A stretch of 64,000 bases of DNA from Rhizophagus irregularis (Eukaryota > Glomeromycota > Glomeromycetes > Glomerales > Glomeraceae): assembly GCF_026210795.1 (NCBI RefSeq), contig NC_089439.1:3596001-3660000 (forward strand), written 5' to 3'. The stretch's first letter is position 1, and each line of letters starts with the position of its first letter. Under the pieces are notes generated by a model that searched no databases, was not told where the DNA came from, and worked only from the letters and a program-made list of their open reading frames with translations. Shown piece by piece: positions 34,289-46,488 of this stretch. The position numbers were made by a program, and so were the translations under genes.

Positions 34289-36781
34289 CAGTTAAACCTC
34301 GATATACTGAACTTCCGGTTCAGGGATAAAAGTTCGGTATATGGAAGGTGTTCGGTAAATCAAATTTTTTTTATATACTGAACTCTATAGGTAAACAATA
34401 AAAAGTTCGGTATATCGAAAATCATGTGATTTTTCATATAATATTCACGGTATAAAGATTGTTGAACTTTATTATGTAAAAAAAATACATTGATATAAAA
34501 TGTCCAAAAAATTATATTACTAATAAAATGTAAATGTTTCATATTATATTACTAATAAAATGTAAATGTTTCATATTATATTACTAATAAAATGTAAAAT
34601 GTTCATATTATATTACTAATAAATGTTCAAAAAAAAAATTATATTATCAATTAATTATAATATTAAGTCACGCACGATCCATCATATGTTTAACCAACTG
34701 TCTAATACCGATTGAACTCTACTATTTTTATTGAAACGAATAATTTGTTTTTTAAGATTATATAATATATTTCTGTTATTGAAGCTCCATAATAAAAGTA
34801 TCAGGTGGATTATCGAAAAGATAATACTTTGTCCAATGATGCTAATGCTTCTGAAGTGGATATTTTGGGTTGTAGAATTAATTCTTCTTCTTCAAGATCT
34901 GTTTCATTTGGTTTTACCATATTTACAATTTCTTCATCTGTAATTTCTTCTCCCCCATAATTATTATCATCATCAATTAAGATAAATTCCCTGGCACTCA
35001 TTAATCCACCAGAAATAAAATTACTATATTGATCCAATAATTTTTGGATCTCTTCTATTTCATTCAGGCCATCATCATTTTGTTCTTCATCGGAAGGTGA
35101 AGGTAAAGGTGAAGGTGAAGGTGAAGGTGAAGGTGAAGGTGAAGGTGAAGGCGAAATCGGCAAAATTCCAGTTTTTGACTAACAATTACGAATAGTTTCA
35201 CTTGTTACAGCTTCCCAAGCTTTTGCACAAAGTGAAATAGAGTCACTTATCTTCAATTTAGGAACTGGTATATTTAACTCCATTTCATTATCATAAGCCT
35301 CAATTCTATCTTTTATGAGTCTTTTACGATATTGTGCCTAAGATTAATAAATTATTAGAATATGTGCTATTAATTTTATAATCTAATTTATAATAAATAA
35401 TATACAAACCTTGAATGAATTAATAATGCCAGCGTCAGCAGGTTGCAGATGCGCTGTAGTATTGGGAGGCAAATAATGGATTGTAATATTTGTCAATAAC
35501 TCCGGATTACTAACAGAATGAACTGGTGCATTGTAGAGAAGGATCTTTCTATTTCGCCTTTTCATTCTTTGATTTAAAAGTTCTAAATATTTATTCCAAA
35601 TAGACGTTTGCATCCAGGCACTTTTATTCCAATAATAATCCACAGGGAGCTTTGATTTATCAATTCCTTTTAAATCTCTTGGCGTTTGATGCTTATGAAT
35701 GAAAAGTGCTGGAAGTTTAATAGAACCAGTTGCATTAAATGTTAATAAAAGTGTAACTCTGTTTTTCGATTTTTTTGTTCCGGAAAGAGGACCAGTAGAT
35801 AACGTTTTAGAAGGTTCTAACTCCCAATACAATCCTAATTAAATAAAATATTTTTATAATTTAAAATTATATTTATCATAATTATTCTTTAAAATTTAAG
35901 TTATATAAAAATTTTACCAGTTTCATCACAGTTAAACACGTCTTCAAGATCAAAGTTACTAATTAATTCCTGTAACTTTTCTCTTTCTTTGGATAATTCT
36001 TCTTCACTTGGTCCACTTTGAGCCTCACCATGTTTATTATATTGCTTAATATTGTGCCTTTTTTTAAAATTATTCAACCATCCTGCTGACCCAATAAAAC
36101 CTTCAATATTCATTAATTTCGCAAAATCAGCAGCTTTGGTTGTAATAATTTCTCCCGTTATAGTTTTATTAGCTGATATAGCATTTGAGATCCAAATTGC
36201 CAAAGCTTCTTCTAGTTCAGGAAATTTTGGTGATTTTTCTTTTTGTTTAGCTGTGTTAAAACTATTAAGTTCCATATTTAACCATTTGTCTTTATTTTTT
36301 AAAATGTCACAAACTGTATTTTTTTTTACACCGAATTTTTTCCCTATTTCTTCCTGTGATAATGATGGATTTTCTTGATGAAGCAAACATAATTCTTTCT
36401 TTTCTCCAAAGGTTAGAACTTTTCTTTTTTTTAACGTTGCTTCATTATTTACATTTTTTCTTTTTTGCTTCATAGCGCGGTAAAAAAAAAATCCGAACAA
36501 TTGATCAAATTGTTTAATTATAATCTACTGACGTGCCGATTTTGTGATTTTGTAACACCGATTTTACTAATCACGTGATCAGTTCGATAAATCGAAATTT
36601 TTTTTATTATGTTTTATTATAAACGGTTACTCAATAAAAATTCGGTATACATTATATAAAATTTTATATGATATTCGGTATATCGAAATTTTTTTAAATA
36701 TTATGAACCTGGTTCTTGAAAAAATGTTCGGTAAGTCAAGAGTTCGTTATATCATGGGTTCGTTATATCAAGGTCAGACTG
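34289..36781 (-). mobile_element. Tigger/pogo transposon, TA-flanked
   Basis: Ends CAGTTAAACCTCGATATACT and complement CAGTCTGACCTTGATATAAC between TA at 34287-34288 and 36782-36783. Subterminal GTTCGGTATAT words are repeated at both ends. About 2.5 kb with a single minus-strand transposase gene, the usual size and plan for this family. Confidence 0.9.
34810..36500 (-). pseudogene. Tigger/pogo DDE transposase, inactive
   Basis: Three exons: 36500-35918, 35834-35411 and 35337-34810. The likely start is the internal MKQKRKN near 36473. Residues after it form a pogo/CENP-B-type helix-turn-helix (LTFGEKKELCLLHQENPSLS, GKKFGVKKNTVCDIL), then a Tc5/CENP-B DNA-binding segment (GSAGWLNNFKKRHNI). The DDE core has NCDETG (first Asp, exon 1/2 border), PALFIHKHQTPRDL, and YLPPNTTAHLQPADAGIINS (third Asp). 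The position of the second Asp reads ILLYNAPVHS, with Tyr in place of the expected Asp. Exon 3 has a TAG after TIRNC where Trp is expected, then a six-base repeat giving (SP)n near 35096-35152 and an acidic tail. Catalytic loss and the stop make it dead. Confidence 0.9.
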
Positions 36782-37130
36782 TACTATAATCTAAAAGTAT
36801 AAACAAAAATAAAATATTAAAAGAAAAACAAAAACAAAAACAAAAATAAAATTAAAATTAAAATTAACAATAATTAATAAATTATATGTCTAAAATTATA
36901 AATAAAAATAAATATAATTGAGAAAAGAATAAAAATATTATTTTTGTATCCTATTAATCCAATAATTTTTTGCTCATGTATAACATAATCTTATCAACTT
37001 TCTTTTTATTGGAATCCAATCCTCACATATGTATTTCCTTACAAAGGTGTCCATAGATTTCTTTACCAAAGAGACTGATTTTTGTAATTGATCTACTTTT
37101 CCTATTTGTAAATCTTTAACTTTACTGTAT

Positions 37131-37410
37131 AGCACTGCCCAAAGTATTTCCCTTTGAGCATATCCCTACTTTAAAAGACCCGGGTACTTTATTAGATATA
37201 AAAATTTTGGCCTATGTTAATATTCGGGTACTATTCAATTTTAATCACGTGTAATTTATATAAGACCTGAGTACATATAAAAATTTATCATATTTAGTAT
37301 TTATTTTATTATATTGAAATTTAATCTTTGCATGGTAAAAAATTTATTTCTAATTATTCTAAATTCAAAAATCTATTTATAAAATCTGCGCAAAATTATT
37401 ATACTAGTTT
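37131..37410. other. AT-rich spacer with ACCCGGGTACTTTATTAG
   Basis: GACCCGGGTACT at 37187 and partly complementary GAGTACAT/ATTCGGGTACT words suggest another short foldback, but ends were not resolved. TCACGTG at 37243. Confidence 0.25.
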
Positions 37411-37496
37411 ATTCCCAATCTTAAATTATATTTTGATCTTCATTTCTTTCATAATATTCTAATTCACTATCTTCCGATTCACAATCACTATTATTT

Positions 37497-38976
37497 AAGG
37501 ATGGTGCTGCAAATATGTAATTGCGGAATAATTGTGATTTACGGTATTGTGAAACATTGCGAATTTTTAAATCTAAAATCTGCAGATCCGCAAATCTGCA
37601 ATTATCCGTAATTTCGCAAATATTCCACAAATCTGCAAATATTCAAAGTACCGCAATTCAATTGCAAAATATTTGCAGGATTGCGAAATAGTTGCAGATT
37701 TGCAGAATGTCCGCAAAAAAAACTAATTTTTTTTTAATAAAATATAATTTTTTAATTTAACTACTAAAAAATATATTTCCTCTTATTATTAATCATAAAA
37801 AAAACAATTATTTTTCATTAACAAAATTTAAAAAAAATGATTTTATTTTTTAGAAAAAAATGGATCAGTAATTTGGAAAAACTGCCAGAAACGGCATTTT
37901 CTCTTATTATAACTGCAAAAAAAAATGCTGGAACTAATAGTTCCGGCAATTTTAATAAAAAAATAAAAAAAAATGCCAGAAATAATAGTTCTGGCATTTT
38001 TATAAAAATTAAAAAAAAAATGCCAAAATCAATAGTTCCAGCATTTTTATATAAAAAAAAATAAAAATTGAAATGCCAGAACCAATAGTTCTGGCATTTT
38101 TAATAAAAAAAAGTCAAAAAAAATGCCAGAACCTATAGTTCCAGCATTTTTATATAAAAAATTTATAAAAATGTCGAGATTCATAGTTCTGGCATTTTTA
38201 TATAAAAAAAAATTTTTAAAAATGCCAGAACCTATTGTCCCAGCATTTTTATATAAAAAATAATTTAAAAAAATGCCAGAACCTATAGTTCTAGCATTTT
38301 TACATAAAAAAAATCAAAAAAAAATGCCAGAACCATAGTTCTGGTGTTTTTATGTAAAAAAAAATCAAAAGAAAATGCCGGAACTATAGTTCTGGCGTTT
38401 TTATGTAAAAAAAATTAAAGAAAACACCGGAAATGGTTCCGGCGTTTTTATGTAAAAAAAATCAAAAGAAAACGCCAGAACTATAGTACCAGCGTTTTTA
38501 TGTGAAAAAAATTAAAAGAAAACGCCAGAACCATATTACCAGCGTTTTTATGTGAAAAAAATTAAAAGAAAACGCTGGAACCATAGTTCTGGCGTTTTTA
38601 TGTAAAAAATCAAAAGAAAACGCTGGAACTATAGTACCGGCGTTTTTATGTGAAAAAAATCAAAAGAAAATGCTGGAACCATAGTACCGGCGTTTTTATA
38701 TGAAAAAAATCAAAAGAAAATGCCGGAACCATAGTTCTGGCGTTTTTATGTGAAAAAAATCAAAAGAAAATGCCGGAACCCATAGTTCCGGCATTTTTAT
38801 GTAAAAAAAAATTAAAAGAAAACACCGGAACCCATAGTTCTGGCATTTTTATAAATGTACGAAACTGACAGTTATGGGCAGCAATTAGAATTGCGGAATT
38901 GTGGGCTACTAACCGCAATTCAACTCCAAAATCTGCAATATTGCGGAATTTGAAAATCATTTGCGGACCCATCCTT
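37497..38976. mobile_element. MULE-like MITE with 10-bp duplication and hairpin array
   Basis: Ends AAGGATGGTGCTGCAAAT and complement AAGGATGGGTCCGCAAAT, with more distant matching arms full of TTGCGGAAT words. Flanks ACTATTATTT (37487-37496) and ACTATCATTT (38977-38986), a 10-bp duplication with one change. Its middle is a long tandem hairpin array. Confidence 0.8.
37905..38860. repeat. About 19 tandem hairpins, 50-bp period
   Basis: Each unit is AATGCCAGAACCATAGTTCT followed by GGCATTTTTAT and an A-rich spacer; the first half pairs with the second over about 12 bp. Loop and stem bases co-vary between units (for example CCGGAA with TTCCGG, CCAGAA with TTCTGG), showing that pairing is kept or copied. 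ORFs across it are composition artefacts. Confidence 0.8.
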
Positions 38977-39339
38977 ACTATCATTTTCTTTATCACTATT
39001 ATCATCATCTTAGAAGAATAACAATAAACATAAGTAAAGTATTGAGTATGAAGTAATATTATATATAAAATAGTTTTTAAGATCATATCATATAAGTTAT
39101 TTTTCATATAGGTTATATATTATATATAAGTTAAATTACATTCAACTTAATGATTTTTTTGGTATTTGGCAAATAATATAAATTTTATCACAAACTAATT
39201 ACTAAATTTACAATTTAACATATTTAATATGTGCAAATCATTTCCAGAGGATGATAATCTTAATATTACATATATTTTATTAATCATTTTTTAGTTTATT
39301 TATTTATTTATTTTTAGAAAACCGTGATTCCCATTTAGT

Positions 39340-39627
39340 GGGGATTTGTCTCGTTGTCACGTGATGTCTTTGTTTTCTGGTTAATTAAAAATTTGGCTAG
39401 ATTCGATAAGATACCTACTTATATGGATAGGTGCTGTATACACTGGAAAATTTTATGTCCGTTATCTGGCCAAAGGTAATTGTTTACTAAAAACATGTAC
39501 ATCAAATGCTATTGTTTCTTACTAAATATGAAAAACATTAGCAGGCCTAGAGGATATTTATTTAAGAGCGTAAAATTTGAAGATTTTGATATACATGCAT
39601 TTTTCCCCCCATATCTTATAATCCGTT
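39340..39627 (+). promoter_or_regulatory. Upstream region of the BTB gene
   Basis: TCACGTGATG at 39357 lies about 270 bp before the ATG. A 5'-leader intron is possible from GTAATTG (about 39476) to CATTAG (about 39541), with CTTACTAAAT as branch site. TATTTATTTAAGAGCG at 39555 is TATA-like. Confidence 0.4.
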
Positions 39628-40458
39628 ATGATTGTAAAGCAACAAGATTATGTAAATGAAGGAGATATTCTCCTAAGATCTAAAGATAAAACATTTCGTG
39701 TTCATAAATTAATTCTTTCGCTATCTTCCAAATTATTTAAAGATTTAATTGAATCATCTGAAACATCAAAACCTTCAACTAACGAAAATGTGAAAATCAT
39801 TAAACATTACTTAATTTCCCCATCGCTTGAAATATATGTAGATGGAGAAACTCCTGAATTGATCGAAGGAATGTTATCATTTCTCTATCCAGTAGAACAT
39901 TTTATGATAACCTGGGATAATATTTCGGATTTCTTACGAATTTCGGACAAATTTGAAATAGAAAAAATTAAACAATGTTGTAAAGACATGTTATCAAAAG
40001 AATTTCAATCTAACACTCTTTTAGCGATTAAATTAGCGGAAAAATATTCATTTCCAGATATTTATAAAGAATCATCTAAATTAATTTTAGATGATTATCA
40101 AAAATATTCTTCTGATCCACAATTTAAACTTCTATCTAAAGAGACACGATTAAAATTATATGAATGTTGGTTCGATTATCATAGTAAATTACAAGAATTT
40201 ATTTGTAAGTTTCATAAAATAGGAGTTCATCACAACGGTAGAACTATTAGTTTAAGGGAATATATTAGTAAGAAATTTCCAGCGACAACACTTTTAAAAC
40301 CTTCATTATTGATGGATATGTGTAAACAACAATTATCATTTGAAAATTATTATAATTATCTAAATATTAAAGAAAATTATCCTGAACGAATTTTAACTTA
40401 TGAACCATTATTTCAGAATGACGATAAAATGTACATTTTTATTGAATTAGATAATTAA
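39628..40458 (+). CDS. BTB/POZ-domain protein
   Basis: A 276-residue single-exon protein. Residues about 10-110 form a BTB fold: NEGDILLRSKDKTFRVHKLI (GDI/L strand, FxVHK), then LSLSSKLFKDLIE, the long strand LEIYVDGETPELIEGMLSFL and the tail to RISDKFEIEKIKQCC. A BACK-like helical region follows (LLAIKLAEKYSFPDIYKESS). No kelch, MATH or TLDc repeat is seen in this frame. BTB proteins commonly dimerise and serve as cullin-3 substrate adaptors; large BTB expansions are known in Rhizophagus. Start chosen as the first ATG of an uninterrupted frame directly after a T/C-rich leader. AATAAAAG polyadenylation-like signal at about 40524. Intact and without transposon scars, so probably functional. 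Confidence 0.9.
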   Translation: MIVKQQDYVNEGDILLRSKDKTFRVHKLILSLSSKLFKDLIESSETSKPSTNENVKIIKHYLISPSLEIYVDGETPELIEGMLSFLYPVEHFMITWDNISDFLRISDKFEIEKIKQCCKDMLSKEFQSNTLLAIKLAEKYSFPDIYKESSKLILDDYQKYSSDPQFKLLSKETRLKLYECWFDYHSKLQEFICKFHKIGVHHNGRTISLREYISKKFPATTLLKPSLLMDMCKQQLSFENYYNYLNIKENYPERILTYEPLFQNDDKMYIFIELDN

Positions 40459-40517
40459 TAGTTATGTATAAATAGTTTATATATTTTTTGTATGTCATTT
40501 CTTTGTTTTTATATTTT

Positions 40518-40540
40518 TAAATTAATAAAAGATTAAGTGA
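40518..40540 (+). terminator. Polyadenylation-like signal of the BTB gene
   Basis: TTAATAAAAGATTAAG follows about 65 bp after the stop codon. Confidence 0.4.
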
Positions 40541-40769
40541 TTTATATTTATCCTCTTAATTTTTACAGCGTAAAATGTCTTCTTGAAACTGACAATCCGT
40601 ACAAACTTGCTTTTATAATTTTAATTAGTAACATATATTTCTTTATTAATAAATATAATAACCGAAAAAAATAAAACTTGTTTATGCTTGATGACCATAC
40701 GAACTATGCATATTATCAATTTCTTATTTGAAAAAAAATTGTTATTGGTGCGTTAAAATTTGTGATATG

Positions 40770-41010
40770 TTGATTGAATTACCAAGGTTCAATCCCGTGA
40801 TCCGGAGTTAATCTGAAAGGATGATCCGGATAAGAAAATCCATAGATCATTATTTATACGTGGAGGTATTCTTCTATTCTTCTAAAAGTTAAGGATACAA
40901 GGAATAATTCTTTCATTATTTTCCGAGTTTTTTAAAATTATCGAAACCCTTAACTAATATGGAATTTTAGTATTAATAATTATGAACCATTAAACATAAG
41001 ATCTTCCATA
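40770..41010 (+). pseudogene. Remnant of a second BTB gene
   Basis: GGAGGTATTCTTCTATTCTT (40862) and AATTCTTTCATTATTTTCCG (40906) align with the intact gene's GGAGATATTCTCCTAAGATC and AATTCTTTCGCTATCTTCCA about 1.2 kb upstream, and translate as IILSLFSEFFKIIE against LILSLSSKLFKDLIE. The rest is unreadable. It looks like a tandem duplicate after strong decay. Confidence 0.45.
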
Positions 41011-42019
41011 CATTGTATTAAATGATATATAGCTATTTATATTTATTTTTGCTGTAGAAAAATAAGGTCGTATTCAATAACAAATTTTTTTTTTAGAATT
41101 ATATCAATTAGATTCACGTGACTATATATCACGTGATATTATACGCTTATAATTAAATTTGTAATTTTGAAAAAAAAAAGATTTGATAATATTGCAATAC
41201 TTTGTATTACCTTATTGTCCTGAGGTTTTCTTCTTAACATTAATTTTAATAAATATGATCATAAACTTGTGCTTGCAAAAAAAATTAAATTTTATTTTTT
41301 GTAGATGTTTAATTGCTTATGTAATAGTTACACAATATAAGGTCATTTTAGTATAATAATTAGTCATGAATTATAATATTTTATGTATAACTTGTAATTA
41401 CAAATCTTGAACTATGAAAATTTTTTTTAAAATTGTACAAAAAAAACATTTAATAATTATATGAATAAATAAGATATACAATTATTGTTTTTAAATATAT
41501 AATTATTTTTATATAATTATTTTTAAATATATAATTATTTTAAAATAAAACCATATTTTTTTTTAAATTAAATTGATAATAATATTTTTTCAATATATAT
41601 ATATATATATTAAAAATTGGTTAAATAGTTTGTTTTTAATATTTCAAAAATTAAAATTTAAGTAAACAATCAAATTAAATCATTATAATAAACTACAATG
41701 ATTCAAATATTAAAAAATGTAATATATATTGTTTTAAACATTGTGATATAGTAAAATTCAAGCATTTCTAAATCTTTTAGTTAAAGTGTTGTCTGAGTGT
41801 GAAAAACGCTGTTACACGAATCATGTGATATCACTATTAGTGTAATAAAAACGTAATTACAGATCGATTTTGTGTAACCAGACGCGTCATTACTTGATTT
41901 CCTAAACCGGCTCAACGTTACACAAGTAAACACATATAAAATTACCCAGCCCCTCAATAAAACAAAAACTTTTCCAATTTTTTTTTAACAGAAGGATTGG
42001 CAACTTTTTTTATATAAAA
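41011..42019. other. Intergenic region upstream of the SET gene
   Basis: AT-rich. It contains TTCACGTGACTATATATCAC at 41112, giving two TCACGTGA-type boxes 12 bp apart, and TCATGTGATATCAC at 41820. The leader just before the ATG is T-rich (CCAATTTTTTTTTAACAG). No gene seen. Confidence 0.35.
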
Positions 42020-44407
42020 ATGAATGAAAGAAGTAATAAATCCAAAAAAGATTATAGATTAGAACCATATCCAAAACATATTATTATTAATAAAATTCAA
42101 ACTCAAACTCATTTTGGGATTTATAATAATAATTCTATTGCATCATCATCATCTAATATAGCCAATAATAATGATGGAAATGATAAGGTTACAGCTGCTT
42201 TAATAGACTATACCAAAAATGAACAACGTAACACAAGCTTATTAGATCAAAATAATAATACGAACCAGTTTAAAAAATGTTCTAAAGATTATTTTACACC
42301 ACGCCAAATTTATCTTTGGGTAAAAGTTTTGGAACTTATTGTTCACTTATCTAAAGACTTAAATGAAAAATTAAATAATGATTTTATATCAAATAAATGG
42401 ATTAATCACCGGAATAAAATAAGGTTTAGAGTGTTTCTAACCTTTAAAAAATTAATTTAAATAGTTCAATTTTTTTTATCTCTTTAAGATTTTTATTTAT
42501 TTTTTCATTCTATTCCTTTCTTTTATCATTTCCTTTTTCCTTTTTATTTTAATAATGTAATAATATTTTTAGGAAAGGTTTAATAACAAATATTAATGAA
42601 GATGAAAAATTATTAATACAATCATACATTTCAGAAATTCACAGTGCTTCTTTTAAAGAAATTAGCTTTTCTTGGGAATTAATTCAAGCTATTGTAAGAA
42701 CTATTTTAATTAAATAAATATCTGTTTTAAATATATTATTAACCTTAAATTGATTCTTAATAATAGAGTGCAATTATATTTAGACACCCTAATCAAGTTT
42801 ATCCTCTTTGGGAAGAAATTAAGGTAAATTAAAATTGTAATGTATATTTTATTTTGATTGGTTTTATCCTTTTAACCTTTTCTTTCTCCCTATTAATTTA
42901 TAAATAGAGTAAAATTGTAATGAACTTGGATCCAGAGGATGAAAAAAAAAATTGTGTTGAAGTAATAATTAACAAACCTATCCTTAATTCAACAATGATA
43001 GTAAAGAATAAATTGGACGAATTAAAGTCATTCAGAGCAGTTGATGAAAGATTTGCTGAATTATGGGATCCAAGCATTCAACCACCAAAACTAAAATGTC
43101 CTTATGATATTATGAATATTATGGATGATGATATGATCCCACAACTTGAGGTTAATATGTTTTTGATTTAAAAAAAAATTTTTTTTTGTCTAATTTATTC
43201 TTTATATTTAAGTTTATCAAAGAAAATATAGTTCACCCGAATGTGAAACCACCAAACCTCTTGGAAAATTTCGCATGTGCTTGTGCTGACAATTGCCAGG
43301 TACATAATTACAGGTTGAATTTTCGATTTAAATTTCAAGATACCTTCAAATTTTAATTATAAAAAAAATTTTTACAATTTTTTTTAAAAAAATTAAATTC
43401 TTTAGAAAACGTCGGTGTGTCAATGCATGTTAATTGATGATGACTCACAAGGTATTACAAAAATCTAATCTCCATGTTGTACAGAATTTTTTTCAACTTT
43501 TAGCTAAATTACTTCTTTAGATGAAGGATTTCCATTTGATAACGATAGGCTGTCGCGGTCAGATATAGGAGCAATTTACGAATGTAATTCTCGATGTAAC
43601 TGTGATATGACTTGTCCAAATCGTGTTATACAAAGGAGTAAAAAGTTACCGAAGAAATTTCAGGTAAGATTAATAATTACCATTATATCTTTATGTAATT
43701 TTATTTAGCGTTGCTTTAATTTTTGTGTGCCAGATCTTTAAAACTAAAGAAAAAGGATGGGGAGTTCGATCATTACAATTTATTAAGGAAGGTGAATTCG
43801 TTATGGAACATGTTGGAGAAGTTATTGATGCAAGAATAGCATCATTAAGAGCTGTTTGTTACGATAAATTGGATACAATGAGTTATTTTGATTTGGATTA
43901 TGATTTCGATAAAAAAGAAAGGAGAAAAGTACTTTCGTAAGGGTCATCTTTTAACTATTTGATATCTATACTCTGAATAACATAATTTTTTTTTTTTTTT
44001 GATCGTTTTAGTTTGGATTCTAATTATTGGTGTGGAATAAGCCGATTCCTTAATCATTCATGTAATGCTAATTTGATAACTATCCCCGTAAGTTATTTAA
44101 AATTAAATTATTACCTTAATGTATTTTACTTATTAATTTTACACTTTATAGTTTTTTGTAGAGAATAAGGATAAGAGATGGCAAAGAATAGCTTTCTTTG
44201 CACAAAGAGACATTAAAGCATTTTCTGAACTTACGTTAGATTATAAAATAGAAAGTGATGAGTTTGATTGTTATTGTGGATCACAGTATTGTAGGTAAGT
44301 ACAAGGAAGGAAAGGTTATTTTAAAAATTTTTTTTTTTTTTTGGATAATTTATGTGATGAATGATATCAACTTGATTAAATTTTATAGATACACGAAAAA
44401 TAATTAA
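42020..44407 (+). CDS. SET-domain histone H3 lysine methyltransferase, KMT1/SUV39 (Clr4/DIM-5) type
   Basis: Eleven exons join without a frameshift into 513 codons: 42020-42423, 42573-42693, 42767-42823, 42908-43150, 43213-43299, 43406-43451, 43521-43663, 43734-43936, 44012-44087, 44152-44294, 44389-44407. Introns begin GT and end AG; the first donor (GTTTAG) is the weakest. The N-terminal 270 residues are polar with a poly-Asn/Ser stretch; no chromodomain is evident. Pre-SET cysteines are CACADNC (297-303), VCQC (308-311) and YECNSRCNCDMTC. The SET domain starts near 368 with KGWGVRSL (GxG cofactor loop), has RFLNHSCNANL (446-456) and LTLDY; post-SET is CYCGSQYC (500-507). The nine-cysteine pre-SET plus post-SET points to H3K9 methylation rather than H3K4 or H3K36, so it probably writes heterochromatin in the nucleus. 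It faces the CenH3 gene tail to tail, about 530 bp away. Confidence 0.9.
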
Positions 44408-44937
44408 AGATACAGGATAATTTCATGGAAATCTTTTTTAAGAATCATTAGATTAATAAAAATAATAATTATTATTATTATATATTTTGATCTGATTTTT
44501 TTTTTTTCATTACCCTATCCTTATTAAACGAACAAAAAAAAGGTATTTATATAGAAACATTGACATTGTCTAGAATAGACATTATTTAGTCTTTAATTTA
44601 AGGATATGAAATCTAATCTATATGAAATCTTATAGTTCCTTTTTTTTTAAAAAAAAAAACAAAAAATTAAAAATAAGAAAAAATAAAATGTGTTTAATGG
44701 ATTTGAAATTTATTTTGATCCAAGATTATTTTCTTTTTAACAAGTGTTCCGTTTATTTCTAATTATATAATGCTGAAATTTATTTCTACATACTGTAACA
44801 CTTCTAACTATAATATATTCATTTAGCTACGCCAAATAGCCAAATTAAACGGACCTTATATTGGAAGAAAAATTAAAAGAGAAACAAATTGCATCCGCAT
44901 GTATTACCAGAAAACAATAGGCAATCATTAAGCCTTT
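44408..44937. other. Spacer between convergent SET and CenH3 genes
   Basis: AT-rich with long T runs; shared 3' region of two converging genes. No ORF or repeat of note. Confidence 0.4.
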
Positions 44938-45710
<773 letters not shown>

Positions 45711-46480
45711 GTCTTCATGTTATATAAGCTTAGCTTAATCTTTTTTATGTATATAGGAAAAAAATTTCAAGAAAATACAACATACTTGGAATGAATACCC
45801 GAATCGAAGTTTACACCGTTACTTCTGTTGAAAGTTAAAACTCAAAAGTAATTCTTGGTAAAGAGAGGGTGAATTTAAGAAATTTAGAAGGTATGTGTTA
45901 CATTTTTTTTTAGTGATGTGATTGTTATTGATTAATTAATATTTCTACTGGAGATTTGAGGAACAATTCTTAATTAAAATTACTATTGTGGAGAAACATA
46001 GTCCTCATTAAATTCAAATTTATATTTAAAAATTTCTATAGACAAAAGTGTTTATGTAAAAATGCATAATATCCCTATATAATTATTTTATTTACTTCAC
46101 AATTCAGTAATTCAGAAAAGGTACAAATATCATGTATGTTTGATATCCATACGTTAGTAATTAAAAAGAGTAATATGAACTTTAAGACACGAAATTTTAT
46201 GAATTTGAAAAAAATGTGATTTGACTTTTTTGGAAATCAGAATAATCAGATAATCTCGCAGTATTTCCGCAGTTTTCGTTTACTGACAATAATATATAAA
46301 AAGATTATCAACAAATTACCATTTAATTTTCGTTTGAATTTCTAACGACAAACAAGTTGTTATGAAAATATTTCTAATAAAAAAAAAAGTATCATCTGTT
46401 GTTGAAAGTACTAAAAAATTAAAGATTAGGTATTAAAAGTAGATGTCCATGAGATCATCCTCTGAATTGTAGTGCTCTTT
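45711..46480. other. Upstream region of CenH3, no further gene seen
   Basis: Mixed AT DNA. Possible CenH3 promoter within the first 200 bp (AAGCTTAGCTTAATC at 45727), but no TATA or TCACGTGA box stands out. Confidence 0.3.
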
Positions 46481-46488
46481 CGCAAGCT

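Larger units (their letters stand above)
33761..37130. repeat. Dispersed repeat copy, interrupted by two transposons
   Basis: 33765-33796, 34144-34288 and 36940-37130 match 50830-50960 and 51175-51285 (shared AAATGTTGAATCAT, ATATTTGGACTACATAATAA and ATTAATCCAATAATTTTTTG). The insertions at 33797 and 34289 are absent from the second copy, which confirms their borders. The family itself is unidentified. Confidence 0.6.
37420..39010 (-). pseudogene. Acidic C-terminal tail of an unidentified protein, split by a MITE
   Basis: Minus-strand codons 39010-38977 (DDDNSDKENDS) continue across the MITE into NSDCESEDSELEYYERNEDQ (37496-37430) and a stop near 37421. Such Asp/Glu/Ser tails occur at the C-end of many fungal transposon proteins. 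The body of the gene is not visible to the right. Confidence 0.35.

Noticed and set aside
36052-36378. 108-codon plus-strand frame
   Set aside because: Antisense shadow of the Tigger transposase DNA-binding exon.
37837-38064. 75-codon open frame
   Set aside because: It lies across the tandem hairpin array and changes with unit phase.
40780-40810. GGTTCAATCCC resembles a tRNA B-box
   Set aside because: Flanking bases do not form the T-stem and no A-box precedes it.
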